Assembly: GCF_932294415.1 (NCBI RefSeq)
Contig: NC_065535.1
Coordinates: 28,660,782-28,724,781 of the forward strand
Direction: 5' to 3'
DNA: 64,000 bases
From: Quercus robur
Taxonomy: Eukaryota; Streptophyta; Magnoliopsida; Fagales; Fagaceae
Below, in pieces: positions 44,846-56,817 of the stretch. The notes beneath the pieces were generated by a model. The model saw only the letters and a program-made list of their open reading frames with translations. It was not told the DNA's origin and did no database searches. The position numbers and the translations under genes are program-made. Position 1 is the stretch's first letter; every line of letters begins with the position of its first letter.

Positions 44846-45517
44846 TGTTAAGGGGTGTCGAAGATTGAATTTAGTTGCCAACCTTGGTTAGAAAGTTGAA
44901 AAGGCTTTTCTCCTTTTTTATTATTTTATTATTTTTTTATGAATAAACCCTTTCTCCATTCCATAGTAATTAAGGTAATCTCAAATATCAATAATAAGGG
45001 TTGTGACTATCACTTTCTAAGGTAGTCCTATCCTAGCCAAACAATGAAACAATCAACCATTGATGTCAGAAGAGCTAAGGAGTTTTCGAGTGTATTATTT
45101 ATAGTTTCAATGAAATTCATAAGTATAGAAATAAGTCATATCAAATCAAGTTTTTTTCCTTTCAACCATCTTTTGATTTTTTATATGCTATATAAGGATT
45201 ATTACTACAAATAATACCATACCCTATTACCCTTTATGTTGAATATTAATTGTTTGTTGAACCTTGTAAATTGTGTGAAACAGTAAAAGTAAGATGCTTT
45301 AAATTATTTTATTTTCACGACTCAAAATCCATTTAGGACTAAAAAGAATAACTACTCTCCACATCTCAATTGTGCTAAAGCAGAATTTTAGCAAAAAAAA
45401 AATTTGTGCTAAAACAGAAGGAATTACATAACTTTGTAGATAAAGAGTGAGAGGCTGTCACGTATAAGAAAAATCACAAATAGAGTTCAACCAAGCAACA
45501 TTTTAAATGCATTTTCA
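44846..45517. other. No recognised gene
   Basis: AT-rich intergenic DNA without a notable frame or repeat. Confidence 0.5.
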
Positions 45518-45706
45518 AAGAAGAGATGCCTCCTACTTAAGGGGTCTTGCGACTAACCTTAGGTGAATGTTTACCAAAAACACAAATCTCTAGACTCTCC
45601 ACAAGTGGCAAGACCATGCAGGATTAATGTCTACCTAATCCTGGAAGGTCAAGAGAGTAACCCAAGTGTAACTATAACGATCTTAAGGTAGCAAAATTCC
45701 AATAAG
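45518..45706 (+). pseudogene. Old organellar large-subunit rRNA fragment
   Basis: Several blocks follow, in order, the part of plastid/mitochondrial 23S-26S rRNA before the peptidyl-transferase region: TTTACCAAAAACACA, AAGACCATG, CTGGAAGGTCAAG and GTAACTATAAC, then TCTTAAGGTAGCAAAATTCC. The organellar form has AACTATAACGGTCCTAAGG and GGTAGCGAAATTCC here, whereas nuclear 25S has AACTATGACTCTCTTAAGG, so organellar origin fits better. Many C-to-T type differences suggest an ancient transfer followed by decay. I cannot separate plastid from mitochondrion. Confidence 0.6.
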
Positions 45707-46039
45707 TTATAATTAGTTTTTAACTAATATGAAAAAATAATACATAAATAAATAAACATTATAATAACTAACTTATAACTTCATGCATATATATGGATAC
45801 ACTTAAAGATATATAATAAGATGCATAATATAGGGGTTTTGTCTCTCTGTCGATAGAAAGTGAGTTCATCTCGTCTCTTAGGCAATAAAAGTGTTCTGTC
45901 CCTTCCAACGAAGGATAGTTTGTATCTCTAAGATAACAAGGTTACCATTAGAGCTAGTGGGGTTTTGTTTTTTTTGGGGTTTAGGGAAACACGGTCAGTT
46001 TGCATATTACCAACCACGGGTATGAAGGACTAAGCTGAA

Positions 46040-47273
46040 AAATGGAGTCAATTTACACTGTCAGAGAGGGAGAACATAGGCTTTGTACTTCAAAGAGACC
46101 AACAAACGGGTGAGTTCATTCTAGTAGCAAAGTTCCTAATGCCACGATTCCTTAACATGGAAGCCATGGCAAGAACCTTCAAACAATTATGGAGGTCCAC
46201 GAATGGTTTCAGGATACACAATCATAAGGAGCGTCGAGTGTTATTTGTCTTTGAAAATCTAGGTGATGTGGATTGGATACTAAAGAATCAACCCCGGAGT
46301 TTTGACAAACACCTAGTAATGCTACAAAGGTACAATTTGGATATTCTAGTAAGAGATCTAGTTTTCAAGACAACGGTGTTTTGGATTCAGGTCCATGACA
46401 TTTTGGTGTGTTTCATGATGAGAAAGGTAGCTGAAGAGATATGTGACACAATTAGAGAGGTATAGAAGTCCATGGGTGTAGTTGATGAGGTGGGTGGACA
46501 TTTCATAAGGGTTCGAGTTCTCATTGATATCTCTCTGCCACTGTGTCAGGGTAGGCTAATCACAATGGAGAATGGAAGGAAAATTCGAATTAGCTTCAAA
46601 TACGAACAACTACTGAATTTTTGTTTTTGGTGTGGATGCTTGAACCATAGCAACAAAAATTGCGAATTGTGGATAGAGAGTAAGGGAACTCTTACTCTAG
46701 ATCAACAACAGTTTAATTCCACATTAAGGGTAGCCCCTTATACCTCAGCAGGGAAGGATGTTATTTACATCCTAGGTTATTATGAGCGTTCAAAGCCTAG
46801 AGCCCATGTTGAGTTTCATGGTGTTCAGTCGCAGTCAAGTTCATCGGTGAGGGCAATCAGTAGAGAGGGTGATAGAAAGAAGCGTTGATGGTGAGGCATT
46901 AATGAGCGTTGATGGCATTAGAGAGGGTGAAGCGCTGAACAATAATTGTGTAGACATGGAAGGAACGTTACAACCGAATCAGGAAGACGAACTAATTTCA
47001 GATTCTATATCAACATTATCACCTCCTATTAATGCTCCTAATTCTGAGGAAGTTAATATGGAATCCGAATATTTAATTCCAAATTCGGGTTCAGAGCAGA
47101 ATTATTTGATATAAAAATAAGGGAGATTGATAAGGCTTTAAAGGCTTTTGGGAATAACTCTGAAATTAAGGAAATTCCAACTACTGTAATTAATTCGCAG
47201 TTAAATTCAATAGCAAAGCAAGCCATTTTTGATGGGAGGGAAAGAGCTAGACAGGTTGGCATTGGGGCAACAT
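46040..47273 (+). pseudogene. LINE ORF1 protein remnant (DUF4283, CCHC knuckle)
   Basis: The reading SEREN-IGFVLQRDQQTGEF leads into the DUF4283 domain (MEAMARTFKQLWRSTNGFRI, LGDVDWILKNQPRSFDKHLV). After an in-frame stop at about 46463 the same protein continues with LPLCQGRLI and a CX2CX4HX4C knuckle (CFWCGCLNHSNKNC). Another frame change near 46880 leads to an acidic tail. ORF1 proteins of plant L1s bind the element RNA. There is also a stop just upstream of the SEREN segment, so the original start is lost. Confidence 0.75.
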
Positions 47274-47454
47274 AGGGGAAAAAAATTTACCACAGCCACC
47301 AACAGGGAAAAAAAAATAAATAGGTAGGGGGTCAAGGAGAGGGCAGCAAATGGGTTGGCAGTGGAGAAAAAAAATTGTGTGAAGTGGAGGGGAGTGTCTC
47401 ATCTAGAGTTACCAAGTAAACACCAACGGGTTTCAAAAGATAAGGGGGAGTTGT

Positions 47455-50400
47455 TTGAGCTGCTTAGTCTGGAACTATTGTGGGCTTGGGAACCCATTTA
47501 CAGGGAATGAGCTTGGTAAAATGGTGCGGGCAAAAGATCCCTCTATTGTATTCGCTGAAACATGGGCAGACGAAGTAAGGCTAAAAGATGTGAAGAGGAA
47601 AATTCAATTCGAAAATATGTTTATATCACCAAGAAACACTAGAGGAGGCAAGTTAGTTCTTTTTTGGAGGGAGTTAGTTGACATTTCAATGGAGGGTTTT
47701 GATAAGAACCATATCAATACCACCATCAATAAAAATAAAGAAAATGAGTAGAGATTAACTGGTTTCTATGGCGAACCTGACACAAAGAAGCGAGTTGAAT
47801 CTTGGGACTTGCTTAGAGATTAAAATTAGAAATTCAGATTGTCATGGTTATGTGCATGGGATTTTAATGAGTTGGTTCGAAGTGATGAAAAATTGGGTGG
47901 AAATAGGAGAAGTAATAATTAGATGCAACTCTTCTAGGATGCAATTGATGAGTGTGGTTTTATTGATCTTGGGCATTCAGGCTCAAAATTTACATGGAGC
48001 AAATACTACAGTAATGGGTATTCGATTTGGGAAAAACTAGATAGAGCTCTATGTACACCAGAGTGGCTCACCCAATTTGCCAGTACAAAGGTCAATCACC
48101 TTACATGCACTACATCGGATTATTCTCCTTTATGGATCACTCCAAGTGACATAACAACCCCCCCCCCCCCCCCAATGTCAAGGCCTTTCCATTTTGAAGA
48201 AATGTGGCTGTCAGATAAAGGGTGTGGACGGGTAGTTGAAGTGGTATGGAGAAATACTTCTAACCATGAGGGCGAGACTCAAGTGCTTAAAAAAATTGAG
48301 AAATGTGGAATTGAACTTACACAATGGAGTAGGAGGAATTTTGGACATGTTAGGAAGGAAATTGTGGAGAAAAGAAAGTGGTTGGCTAAGGCCAAATTGG
48401 AGGCAAGGTAGACTGGATGTAATTTTTGGGTTAGGGAGTTGAAATTGGAGATAAATGAATTGTTGATCAAAGAAAATACAATGTGGAGGCAGCGTGCAAA
48501 ATCATTTTGGTTGGTGGGTGGAGATATGAACTCAAAATATTTCCACAATTGAGCAACCCAAAGGTATTGGGGAAATCGAATTTTGGGCATACAAAACTCC
48601 TTGGGGGATTGGGTCACTCATCCTAATGACATTGCCGAGATCTTCATTGAGTCATACCAGCAACTCTTCGCCTCTTCAAATCGAACAATGGAGGAGGTAG
48701 CCTTGAATCACATGGAAAGAAGTGCTACTGACGACATGAATGCAATGCCATTGCAAGAGTTCACGGTGGTGGAGGTTGAAGAAGCACTTAAACAAATGGC
48801 TCCCCTAAAAGCTCCTGGCCCTGATAGTATGCCCCCTCTTTTCTATCAAAATTATTGGAGTCTTGTTGGTGATGATGTTTCTAAAACAATTTTGTCCATG
48901 CTAAATTCTACCACTATACACCACCCCCTAAATCACACCTTTATAACTCTAATCCCAAAAACAAAGAACCCTTTGGCTGTCACTGATTACCATCCTATTA
49001 GCCTATGCAATGTTCTTTACAAAATATTTTCTAAAGTACTCGCAAACAGGTTAAAGAAAATTTTACCATCCATAATAACAGAACACCAAAGTACTTTTAC
49101 CAAACACCACTTGATTTCGGATAATATTCTTGTTGCATTTGAAACTTTGCATAGCATGAATATCCATAAATCTAGCAAATCAGGTTATATGGCGGTAAAA
49201 TTGGATATGAGTAAGGACTATGATAGAGTGAAGTGGAGTTTTTTGGAGGAATTGATGAGAAGGATGGGTTTCAATGAACAACGGATTGCTCTTATGATGA
49301 CTTGTGTCAAAACAGTGTCATATTCAGTGCTTGTAAATGGGGAGCCAAAGGGTTTGATTCAACCTTCAAGGGGTATTCGCCAAGGAGACCCCCTATCCCC
49401 CTTCCTATTTTTATTATGCATGGAAGGACTTAATAGTCTTATTGTGAAGGCCGAAAGGGAAGGCCTTATCCATGGATTTGCCCTAAATAGGGGAGGTCCA
49501 AAACTAACCCATTTGCTCTTTGTAGATGATAGCTTATTGTTTTGCAGGTCTAGCAGAAGTGAATGTCAAAATGTGTTAGAAATTTTGGCTTCCTATGAAA
49601 GTTTGTCGGGGCAAAAAATTAACCGAGACAAAACTTCCATCTTTTTTAGCAAGTCCACTACCGAGGCCAAGAGGATGGAAATAAAGAACCTTTGGGGGTT
49701 CTTGAAATTTTGCATTATGACAAATATCTGGGTTTACCCTCACTAGTGGGGAGACACAAAAAGACGAGTTTTGATTATATAAAAGAGAGAGTGTGGAGGA
49801 AGTTGCAGGGTTGGGAAGAAAAATTGCTTTCACAAGCAGGGAGGGAAGTGTTGATCAAGGTGGTGGTGCAAGCAATCCCCACATTCACAATGAGTTGTTT
49901 TAAGCTCCCAATGGGCCTTTGTGATGAAATTGAAAAGCTCATTCGAAGGTTTTGGTGCCGACAAAGGGGTGATCGAAGGATGATTCATTGGGTTAAATGG
50001 AAGGATATGTGTGAACCAAAATCCAAAGGTGGTATGGGCTTTAAGGAATTAGCTTTGTTCAACGATGCTCTCTTGGCTAAGTAGACTTGGAGGTTGTTGC
50101 AAAACCAAAATTCCTTGTTTTACAAAGTATTCAAATCAAAGTTCTTTTCCAATTGTTCAATTCTAGAAGCTAAGGAAGGTCATGGTGGTTCATATGCTTG
50201 GAGGAGTATTTCGAGGGGAAGGGAGGTTATCCGGCCAGGTGCTAAGTGGAGAGTTGGTGATGGGGAAAAAATCAAAATATGGGGCGACAAATGGCTGCCC
50301 TTTGTACATACTCCATTAGTCGATGGACCCCTCATGGCAGAATTGCAAGAAGCCATGGTGAGTTCCTTCATAAATCCTGTCACTAGGCAATTATGGGATC

Positions 50401-51475
50401 ATAGGTTGTTGCAGAACTCTTTCATCGCTGAGGAATCAGAGCTAATATAGAGAATTCCACTCAGCCGATACACCGCAAATGACACTCTATTCTGGCCTTT
50501 TGTTCAATCTGGTGAGTACACGGTCAGGTCTGGGTATTTTTTCCTCAAAACTGAAGCAAGATCAGTCCTTCCTTTGAGACAAAACAATACCGAGATGCTA
50601 AGACCATGCGGTAAAAATATATGGAAATTGTCTTTGCCTTGTAAAGTTTGAAATTTCCTGTGGAGAACTTGTAGGAATGCCGCTATGTGGTTGATGATCC
50701 ACAATGTCCTCTATGTTCGCAACATGAGGAGACCGTGCTCCATGCACTTTGGTCTTGTCCAAAGCTAGCACAGGTGTGGAATGAAGATAACCAATGGAGT
50801 TTCAAAGACATGACATTCCATGACTTTCCACAATTGCTCCTACATGTCCTTAATTCGGAGTGCAATGTGGAACTATTTGCAACGCAAGTTTGGACTGTTT
50901 GGTTCAGGAGAAATAAGGTTAGAACAACTCCTCCAGGCTTTCCTTTGTATCTGATAGCACAGAGAGCATATGAGGCATTGATGGAGTACAGGGCAGCTCA
51001 GCAACGGACAATCAGCACAAGGTACTCGGTCAGATTAGGTGCAAGGTGATCACCTCCTCCAGATGGCTGGTATAAAGCAAACTTTGATGCAGTAACGTTC
51101 CAAGAGGATGAAAGAGCAGGTATCGGTGTCATTTGGCGTGACAGCAAGGGGTTGGTAATGGCATCTGCTTCACAGAACATTCAGCTCATGTCTTCAGTGG
51201 TGGAAATGGAAGCCTTGGCAACCATCTGAGCCATTGAACTCTCCTCCGAGCTGGGTTTTGACAGAGTTATCTTTGAAGGTGATTGTGAAATTGTCATAAA
51301 GGCTTTAACAGATCCATCACAACCATTTGCAACTTATGGCTTGCTGATCCAGGATGCACAAAATTTGGCGAATCGGTTTAATGGGGTTAGGTTCCAACAT
51401 GTTGGTAGGGAAGGTGACAAAGTAGCTTACAATCTGGATAGATATGCACATCATATCACAGGTTATTATGTATAG
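47455..51475 (+). pseudogene. LINE ORF2 remnant (endonuclease, reverse transcriptase, RNase H)
   Basis: The endonuclease starts MSCLVWNYCGLGNPFTGNEL, with FAETWADE. It is broken near 47750 and again through 48175. The RT core is readable from 48583 to 49746 (KAPGPDSMPPLFYQNYWSLV, FITLIPKTKNP, then the active-site FVDD at 49519-49530, where FADD is usual). It continues in another frame to 50084 and 50450. The zinc-binding region is at 50687-50800 (CPLCSQHEETVLHALWSCPK). The RNase H domain is at 51056-51475 (WYKANFDAVTFQEDERAGIG, VIFEGDCEIVIKAL) with a stop after LATI. At least six interruptions. Confidence 0.8.
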
Positions 51476-51839
51476 ATGAAGAATGTTTCAGTCCATTGTT
51501 GAATGTTTATCAAGCATACATGCCTTAATTGAATAAAATTCAAGTCTTCTTTCTCAAAAAAAGAAAAGAAAAGAAAAGAAAAATATGCATAATATAATTC
51601 CTATATATATAATTTAAATATTATTGATAGTTATTTTTATATTTTGTTAACTTTTTATAAAAAAAATTTGTAAGGATATTATTAGTTATAAAATGTAAAT
51701 TGTCTATTTTTTTTAAAAAATTATTGTTAAACACTTTTTTTTTACGATTTATTTATTTTAGACTCTTTGATTTTTGTAATTAATAACTCACTTGGATGAA
51801 TATTTATGACGTGGTCTCCCATTTGATTCTAAAATTAAA

Positions 51840-52357
51840 AAATAAAACTCTTTAAGAATAAATAATTAGGACACATAGCGCAAAATTGGAACTCTAATTT
51901 GGAATTCTAATTTGAGTTTTTCTCAGTTTCACTTATTATTATATATATAGATATATAGATTATGTGAAAAGAATATGAAAATTTAAAACTAATTATAACT
52001 TATATATATATATATATATTAATATGCAAAACCAAGAGAAAATCAATTAAATTCAAAATTGGAGTTTAATTTTGTGTCACGTGTCTCATTTAATTTTTAA
52101 ATTTGTGTGTCAAGTGAATTATTATGTGCAAAAATCAAATAGTCTAAATTCAATTACATTCTAAATTGAAGTTCAATTTTGCGCCATGTGTCCTATCTAA
52201 TTTTTTTAATTTTTGTAGCTAGTAAATTATTGGGTGCAAAAACCGAAGAGTCTAGATCCAATTAGATTTTAAATCATATATATATATATATATATATAAA
52301 TTGTGATTGTGATTGTTTTTAAATGTACTCATGCATGTGCACGAAGTTACACACTAG
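51840..52357 (+). mobile_element. Degenerate Helitron-like 3' end with ~95-bp internal repeats
   Basis: CTCATGCATGTGCACGAAG, then TTACACACTAG and T, resembles the plant Helitron terminus CCCGTGCATGTGCACGGGTTACACACTAG-T with a mutated stem. Upstream are two to three diverged tandem segments (TTTAATTTTGTGTCACGTGT and TTCAATTTTGCGCCATGTGT). The 5' border is uncertain. No coding sequence. Confidence 0.4.
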
Positions 52358-53706
52358 TTAGCATAATATAAGTCAACTAAAAATAGAAAATGCAATTTAT
52401 TATACAACAAATGCCATGTGAAATAACATGGTTGTATAAAAAATAAATCAAATAATTTTATATTGTATAATATTAATATATGATGTAGATACAGATATCA
52501 TGTCCATCCATCACAAATTCAATTTATTTGAAGACATATGGAATTAAGGATGGGAAAACGATCCTAAAAAAAAAAAAGGAAAACGAAATTTAACATTTTT
52601 AGGACTAAGTTGTAATTTACTTAAAATTAAGAGACTAAAATAGAATTTGAACAAAAATCAGGAACACAACTGTGTTTTTTGACCAAGAGTGTTTTTTTTT
52701 TTTTTTTTGGTGTGATTACGAAACGTGGTACCGTTTGAGACGGAATTACGGGGTTACCAAAAGGAAAGGGCTTTGTCGGTTGGGGGTAGGATAGGGAAAA
52801 TGGGGTGGCTAGCTTTGCGGGAAAACTGGGAAAGTGGGAAGTGGCCAACAAGGAAAATGAATCCAAGATTCCAAACCAAAATGGGTGACTAAAGATATGC
52901 TGGATAGTGGATAATAATATATGTTTTAAGAAATACAAAGAGTTAGAATGGAATAACTAATAATATATGGGTAACCAATATACAAAAATCTTGAAAAAAA
53001 AAAAAAAAAAAGACATTAAAAAAAATAGAAGTACTTCTAATAGGGAGAGACTTAATTGCATAAGAATTGAATGGTTGTCCTGGAGAGTGAAGAGTATTTC
53101 AAATCTAGTAATTTATTAAAAAAAATTGAAATTGGGTATTAATCTTGGCATTCCATTTATAATAAAAGGTTTAAATAAGCATCCTCCCTTATTAGTCATA
53201 TCAAATTAATAAACATATAATAAAGAAAAACATAGACGCGTAATCTTTTATCTTATATAGATGTTTATGTTCTCTTTAGTCTTTACATATCTAATCAATA
53301 TATATGGATCATGAACCATACGTAGATGCTACTTGTTCATAGAAATCCTACAACTCCTAGAAAATTTGGCAAGGATTCAAAATCAAATAATATATTTTAC
53401 CCACCACAATAGTGTGGTAGAAAGAATGATTTTCAGACCTAGAGCTACATAATTTCTGTCATTTTCTTTAATTCTCTCAAAATTTTTAAATAAAGCTCTA
53501 ATAAGACATAAAACGCATGACAAAAAATACGACCTCACTTTGTTTTGTTTTGTTTGTTTGTTTCTTTTTTCTTTTTTTTTTTTTTTTTTTTTTCATTTCT
53601 CACCTTTAATTTCCTTTTTTTTTTTTAGCATGAACCAACAATCAGAGATTCATGAACTTGCTTTTGAGTTGGAGATAATTGACTGCAGGATTAAAATTAT
53701 AATGGG

Positions 53707-53739
<33 letters not shown>

Positions 53740-54106
53740 CAAATGACAGATTAGAATCTAAGCTAAATAGGAATTGCAATTTTACTATAACTCACAAGAA
53801 TTTAATTCCTACAAACCTAGCTAGATTTTCACATAATAAAAAACAAAAATGCAAAATCATATACGTATGAGACAAAAATAGGGTAGAGGTTACCTTGTTT
53901 TCAACTTTTCATATTTAATTTGGAGAGTTTCTATAAAAGAAGGTTTCAAAGAAAACCTTTGAGCCACCAACAATGATTCACAAAAGGGAGAAAATCTCCT
54001 ATCATCAAAGAGTAGATATTAATATTAAAAAAAGATAGGCCTTTTTTTTTTTTTTTTTTTTTTTTTGGAGAAGAAAAAAAGGGAGCCTTTAGTAGATATA
54101 ACATCC
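52358..54106. other. AT-rich intergenic DNA, nothing recognised
   Basis: T tracts (52687-52708, 53572-53593, 54043-54066) and a (TA)n at about 53709-53737. Frames are low-complexity. Confidence 0.5.
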
Positions 54107-54114
54107 ATTAGATG

Positions 54115-54868
54115 CAATGGAGGCTCCAAGATTTTTTTCTTGGGGGGTCAATAAAAAGATGTAATTTGGGTAAGAGATGAATCTTACACTTTATGAAGAT
54201 TTTTTATTACAAATTTGTTATGTACTAGCAAAAGAATAAAAGATAAACTATAAGTTCATTTGACATAATTTTTTTTTAATACAATGAACATATTAATAAT
54301 TTTCATTAAGTGAACTTTAATTATCACTACTTAAAATACTTTTATTTATGTGGGTTTCAATTAACTCAACTAGTAAAGTTTCTGATGGTTGAATAAGAGA
54401 TTTAGGGTTTAATTCCCAGTTACACCAAAAACCGATTGGTATCTTAGTCTAATAATAAAGAACTATCATTATGAGCGAACGCCATAAGTTGAATCTATTT
54501 TAAAAAAAAATTTATCTATTAGTTTAGGACAATTATATGTTTACATTGTACTATCAATATAAGAATTACATTGTAAACTAAACAAATGTGTACTTAAGAT
54601 CTAAATAGGCTTTTTTTGAGGATTAAGATGAACAAGTTTTTACTTTTGTTGTTGGGCTTTTATTGTGTGTTTAAAAAGATCAAGATTTTGCTAAAAAAAT
54701 CACATTTAACCTTATTTCAACTGAATTTAAAAAAGTTCAGGGTGTTCAAATTTTCATTTAGGAAGACAAATCAAAAATAAAATATAAAAGATATTATATA
54801 TTATAAAAATACATTCCAGCTCAGGGGGTTCATTTGAACCCCCTGAACTCTATCTAATGCCGCCCATG
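54115..54868. mobile_element. Non-autonomous hAT-like element containing a SINE
   Basis: 8-bp duplication ATTAGATG at 54107-54114 and 54869-54876. Ends CAATGGAGGCTCC and (inverted) CATGGGCGGC, with GGGGGGTCA near the left and GGGGGTTCATTTGAACCCCC near the right. It resembles a common plant family with TGGCGGAGCC-type ends. No transposase. Confidence 0.6.
54350..54510 (+). mobile_element. tRNA-derived SINE nested in the hAT-like element
   Basis: TTAACTCAACTAGTAAAG (A-box side) and AGGGTTTAATTCCCAG (B box), then a body with GATTGGTATCTTAGTCT and an A9 tail. Possible target duplication TTTATTTAT (54341-54349) and TTTATCTAT (54511-54519). I recognise the body as a widespread plant SINE. Confidence 0.6.
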
Positions 54869-54876
54869 ATTAGATG

Positions 54877-55146
54877 TAAAGACCGATGGTTGAGTTCATC
54901 TATGCTTTCATAACATATATCGTTTAGATTATCCCTTTGTTAAAATCAAATTTATATCTTCTAGTAAAATTTTATCCTCAATTTAGAATTATAGGAGAAG
55001 GAGAAAATAATTTTTTTTTAAATGCAACTGTATGTTTAAAAACTTTAAATAAAAAAGGTACAAATAGAAAACAATTAAACCCAATTATTAAGGTACTAGT
55101 CTCATCACACATGCTTTGCACGTGGGATGAGGCTTTCTTCTTTTTC

Positions 55147-55177
<31 letters not shown>

Positions 55178-56302
55178 GGTAGCCAAAAAAAAAAAAAAAA
55201 AACCTGTGTTTTTATTTTTTGTATATAATTTTTATTTTGAAAATCTAATTTATAGGTAGATAAAGCAATTTGAAAATTAACGGGAGATTGACCCTATTTT
55301 TTAGGTAATGTTTTAGTGAGAGTTAGAGTTGTATTTTTATCTGATTGTCATTTAGTTTTGTCTCTACTTAATCATAAGGGTGTAAAGGCATTTTTAAACC
55401 AAATAAGTGAGAATTTTAAACAGGAGAAGCCCTTAAAATAGTAGAATAGATAATAATAACAGTGGTGTATGAGACAAAATGTAGAGATAAAAGAAAAGTG
55501 AAAACAAGAAGAAGAAAGAAAACGTAATCCTATTGTCCCTATTAAAATTTATCATCAACAAAACCTAAAAATAATGGTGTCTATCTAAATATTAAAAAAG
55601 AAAAAGAAAAAAGAAAAGAAAAGAAAAAAGAAGAACAACTAATTGACAAACCGTGGAAATAAAAAAAAAGGGGAAAAAAAAAGAAGAGGAATTTTTTTTT
55701 TTTGATGGATGAGAAGAAGTTAAGTTGATATTAAATTATTAAGTTTTTGTGTCTATTAAACTTTATCCAAAGAAGAGATTTTAAATTAAAATTTTTATCA
55801 ACTTAGAAATTATAGAAGAAGAAGATAAGAACATAAAAAATATATATATATCTATTTTTTTTTTAAATCTATAAAAAAAATTCTACAATTTAGTGAAGCC
55901 ACTAGGCATAATCTCGACTTCTAAGTCTAACTTTTATGATATGATATGATAAAATATATGAATCATGTTTTATATTAATCTATTGGTGATCATGTCCTAT
56001 AAGAGCCAAATTTTGTGCTAGTGCAACACTTATGTGGAAATTCAAATGCTACTTGGATTGCAAATTGTAAATAGCATTTCATTTTCATACTAAGTGTTTG
56101 TTTGAAAACAGTTTATTTAGCTTTTTACTGAAATTTTTTTGGCTAAAAGTATGCTAAAATATACTTGTACCTTAAAAAAAATTTGAAAAATTAAAAAAAA
56201 AAAACGAAAAAAGTGAAATTTAAAAAAAACTATACATAAAAACTAAAAAAAAAACTAAAAATTAAAAATTAAACTTATAAGCCGATTACAAGCATACTCC
56301 AA
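54877..56302. other. AT-rich intergenic DNA, nothing recognised
   Basis: Mixed A/T tracts, notably T30 and A20 near 55150-55202 and a long purine run near 55600-55690. No gene. Confidence 0.5.
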
Positions 56303-56817
56303 GGTGCGTTTGGATATCGTTTATTTTGTTAAAAACTGAAAATAATAAAAAAATAATTTCTTGTTACTGTTCACACTCACAAAACACTGTTCATTTGTCT
56401 TGATGCATTGTTCATGTCGCATAAACAGTGCAAGAGATGTTGGTCAAAAAGAAAGAAAAGAAAAGAAAAGCAAAACGTGAATGCTGGACTTGGGATGCAA
56501 ACGTTCACCAAGTGAGCGTTTGGATTCAACTTAATCCAGCGTTTTCAATCTGCATTTGCGTTTTGCTGAAGCTGGGACCCACGTGCATGCTGAAGCTGGA
56601 GGTAACGCAAGGCTGTTGAGAAACGCAAGTTTTCAGCCGCACTATTTGACCAAGTCAATCGTGAACAGTGCAGGAGTGCACTGTTCACGAACACACAAAT
56701 TCCACTTTTTAGTAACTTTTTCATTAAAAATGGGTCTCACGGCACTATTCACACATTTAAAAATAATTTTGTTACAATGTTTTCAGTTTTAGCAAAAATA
56801 AACTCAATCCAAACGGA
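56303..56817. mobile_element. Fagaceae-type MITE, possibly two nested copies
   Basis: Outer ends GGTGCGTTTGGATATCG and (inverted) TTCCGTTTGGATTGAG, with TGTTAAAAACTGAAAA and its inverted partner. An inner start AGTGAGCGTTTGGATTC at about 56514 and the hairpin GTGAACAGTGCA/TGCACTGTTCAC near 56663-56691 suggest one related element inside another. No coding sequence. Related copy at 32662-32863. Confidence 0.55.

Larger units (their letters stand above)
45833..51584 (+). mobile_element. Full-length L1-type LINE, inactive
   Basis: Flanked by a 12-bp target duplication ATGCATAATATA at 45821-45832 and 51585-51596. The 5' end is GGGGTTTTGTCTCTCTGTCG; the 3' end is an (AAAAG)n/A-rich tail after TTGAATAAAATTC. 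It has ORF1 (DUF4283 plus zinc knuckle) and ORF2 (endonuclease, RT, zinc-binding, RNase H). Stops and frame changes in both ORFs make it non-autonomous. A C18 run near 48157-48174 interrupts the endonuclease region. It lies 130 bp beyond the rRNA fragment. Confidence 0.9.
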
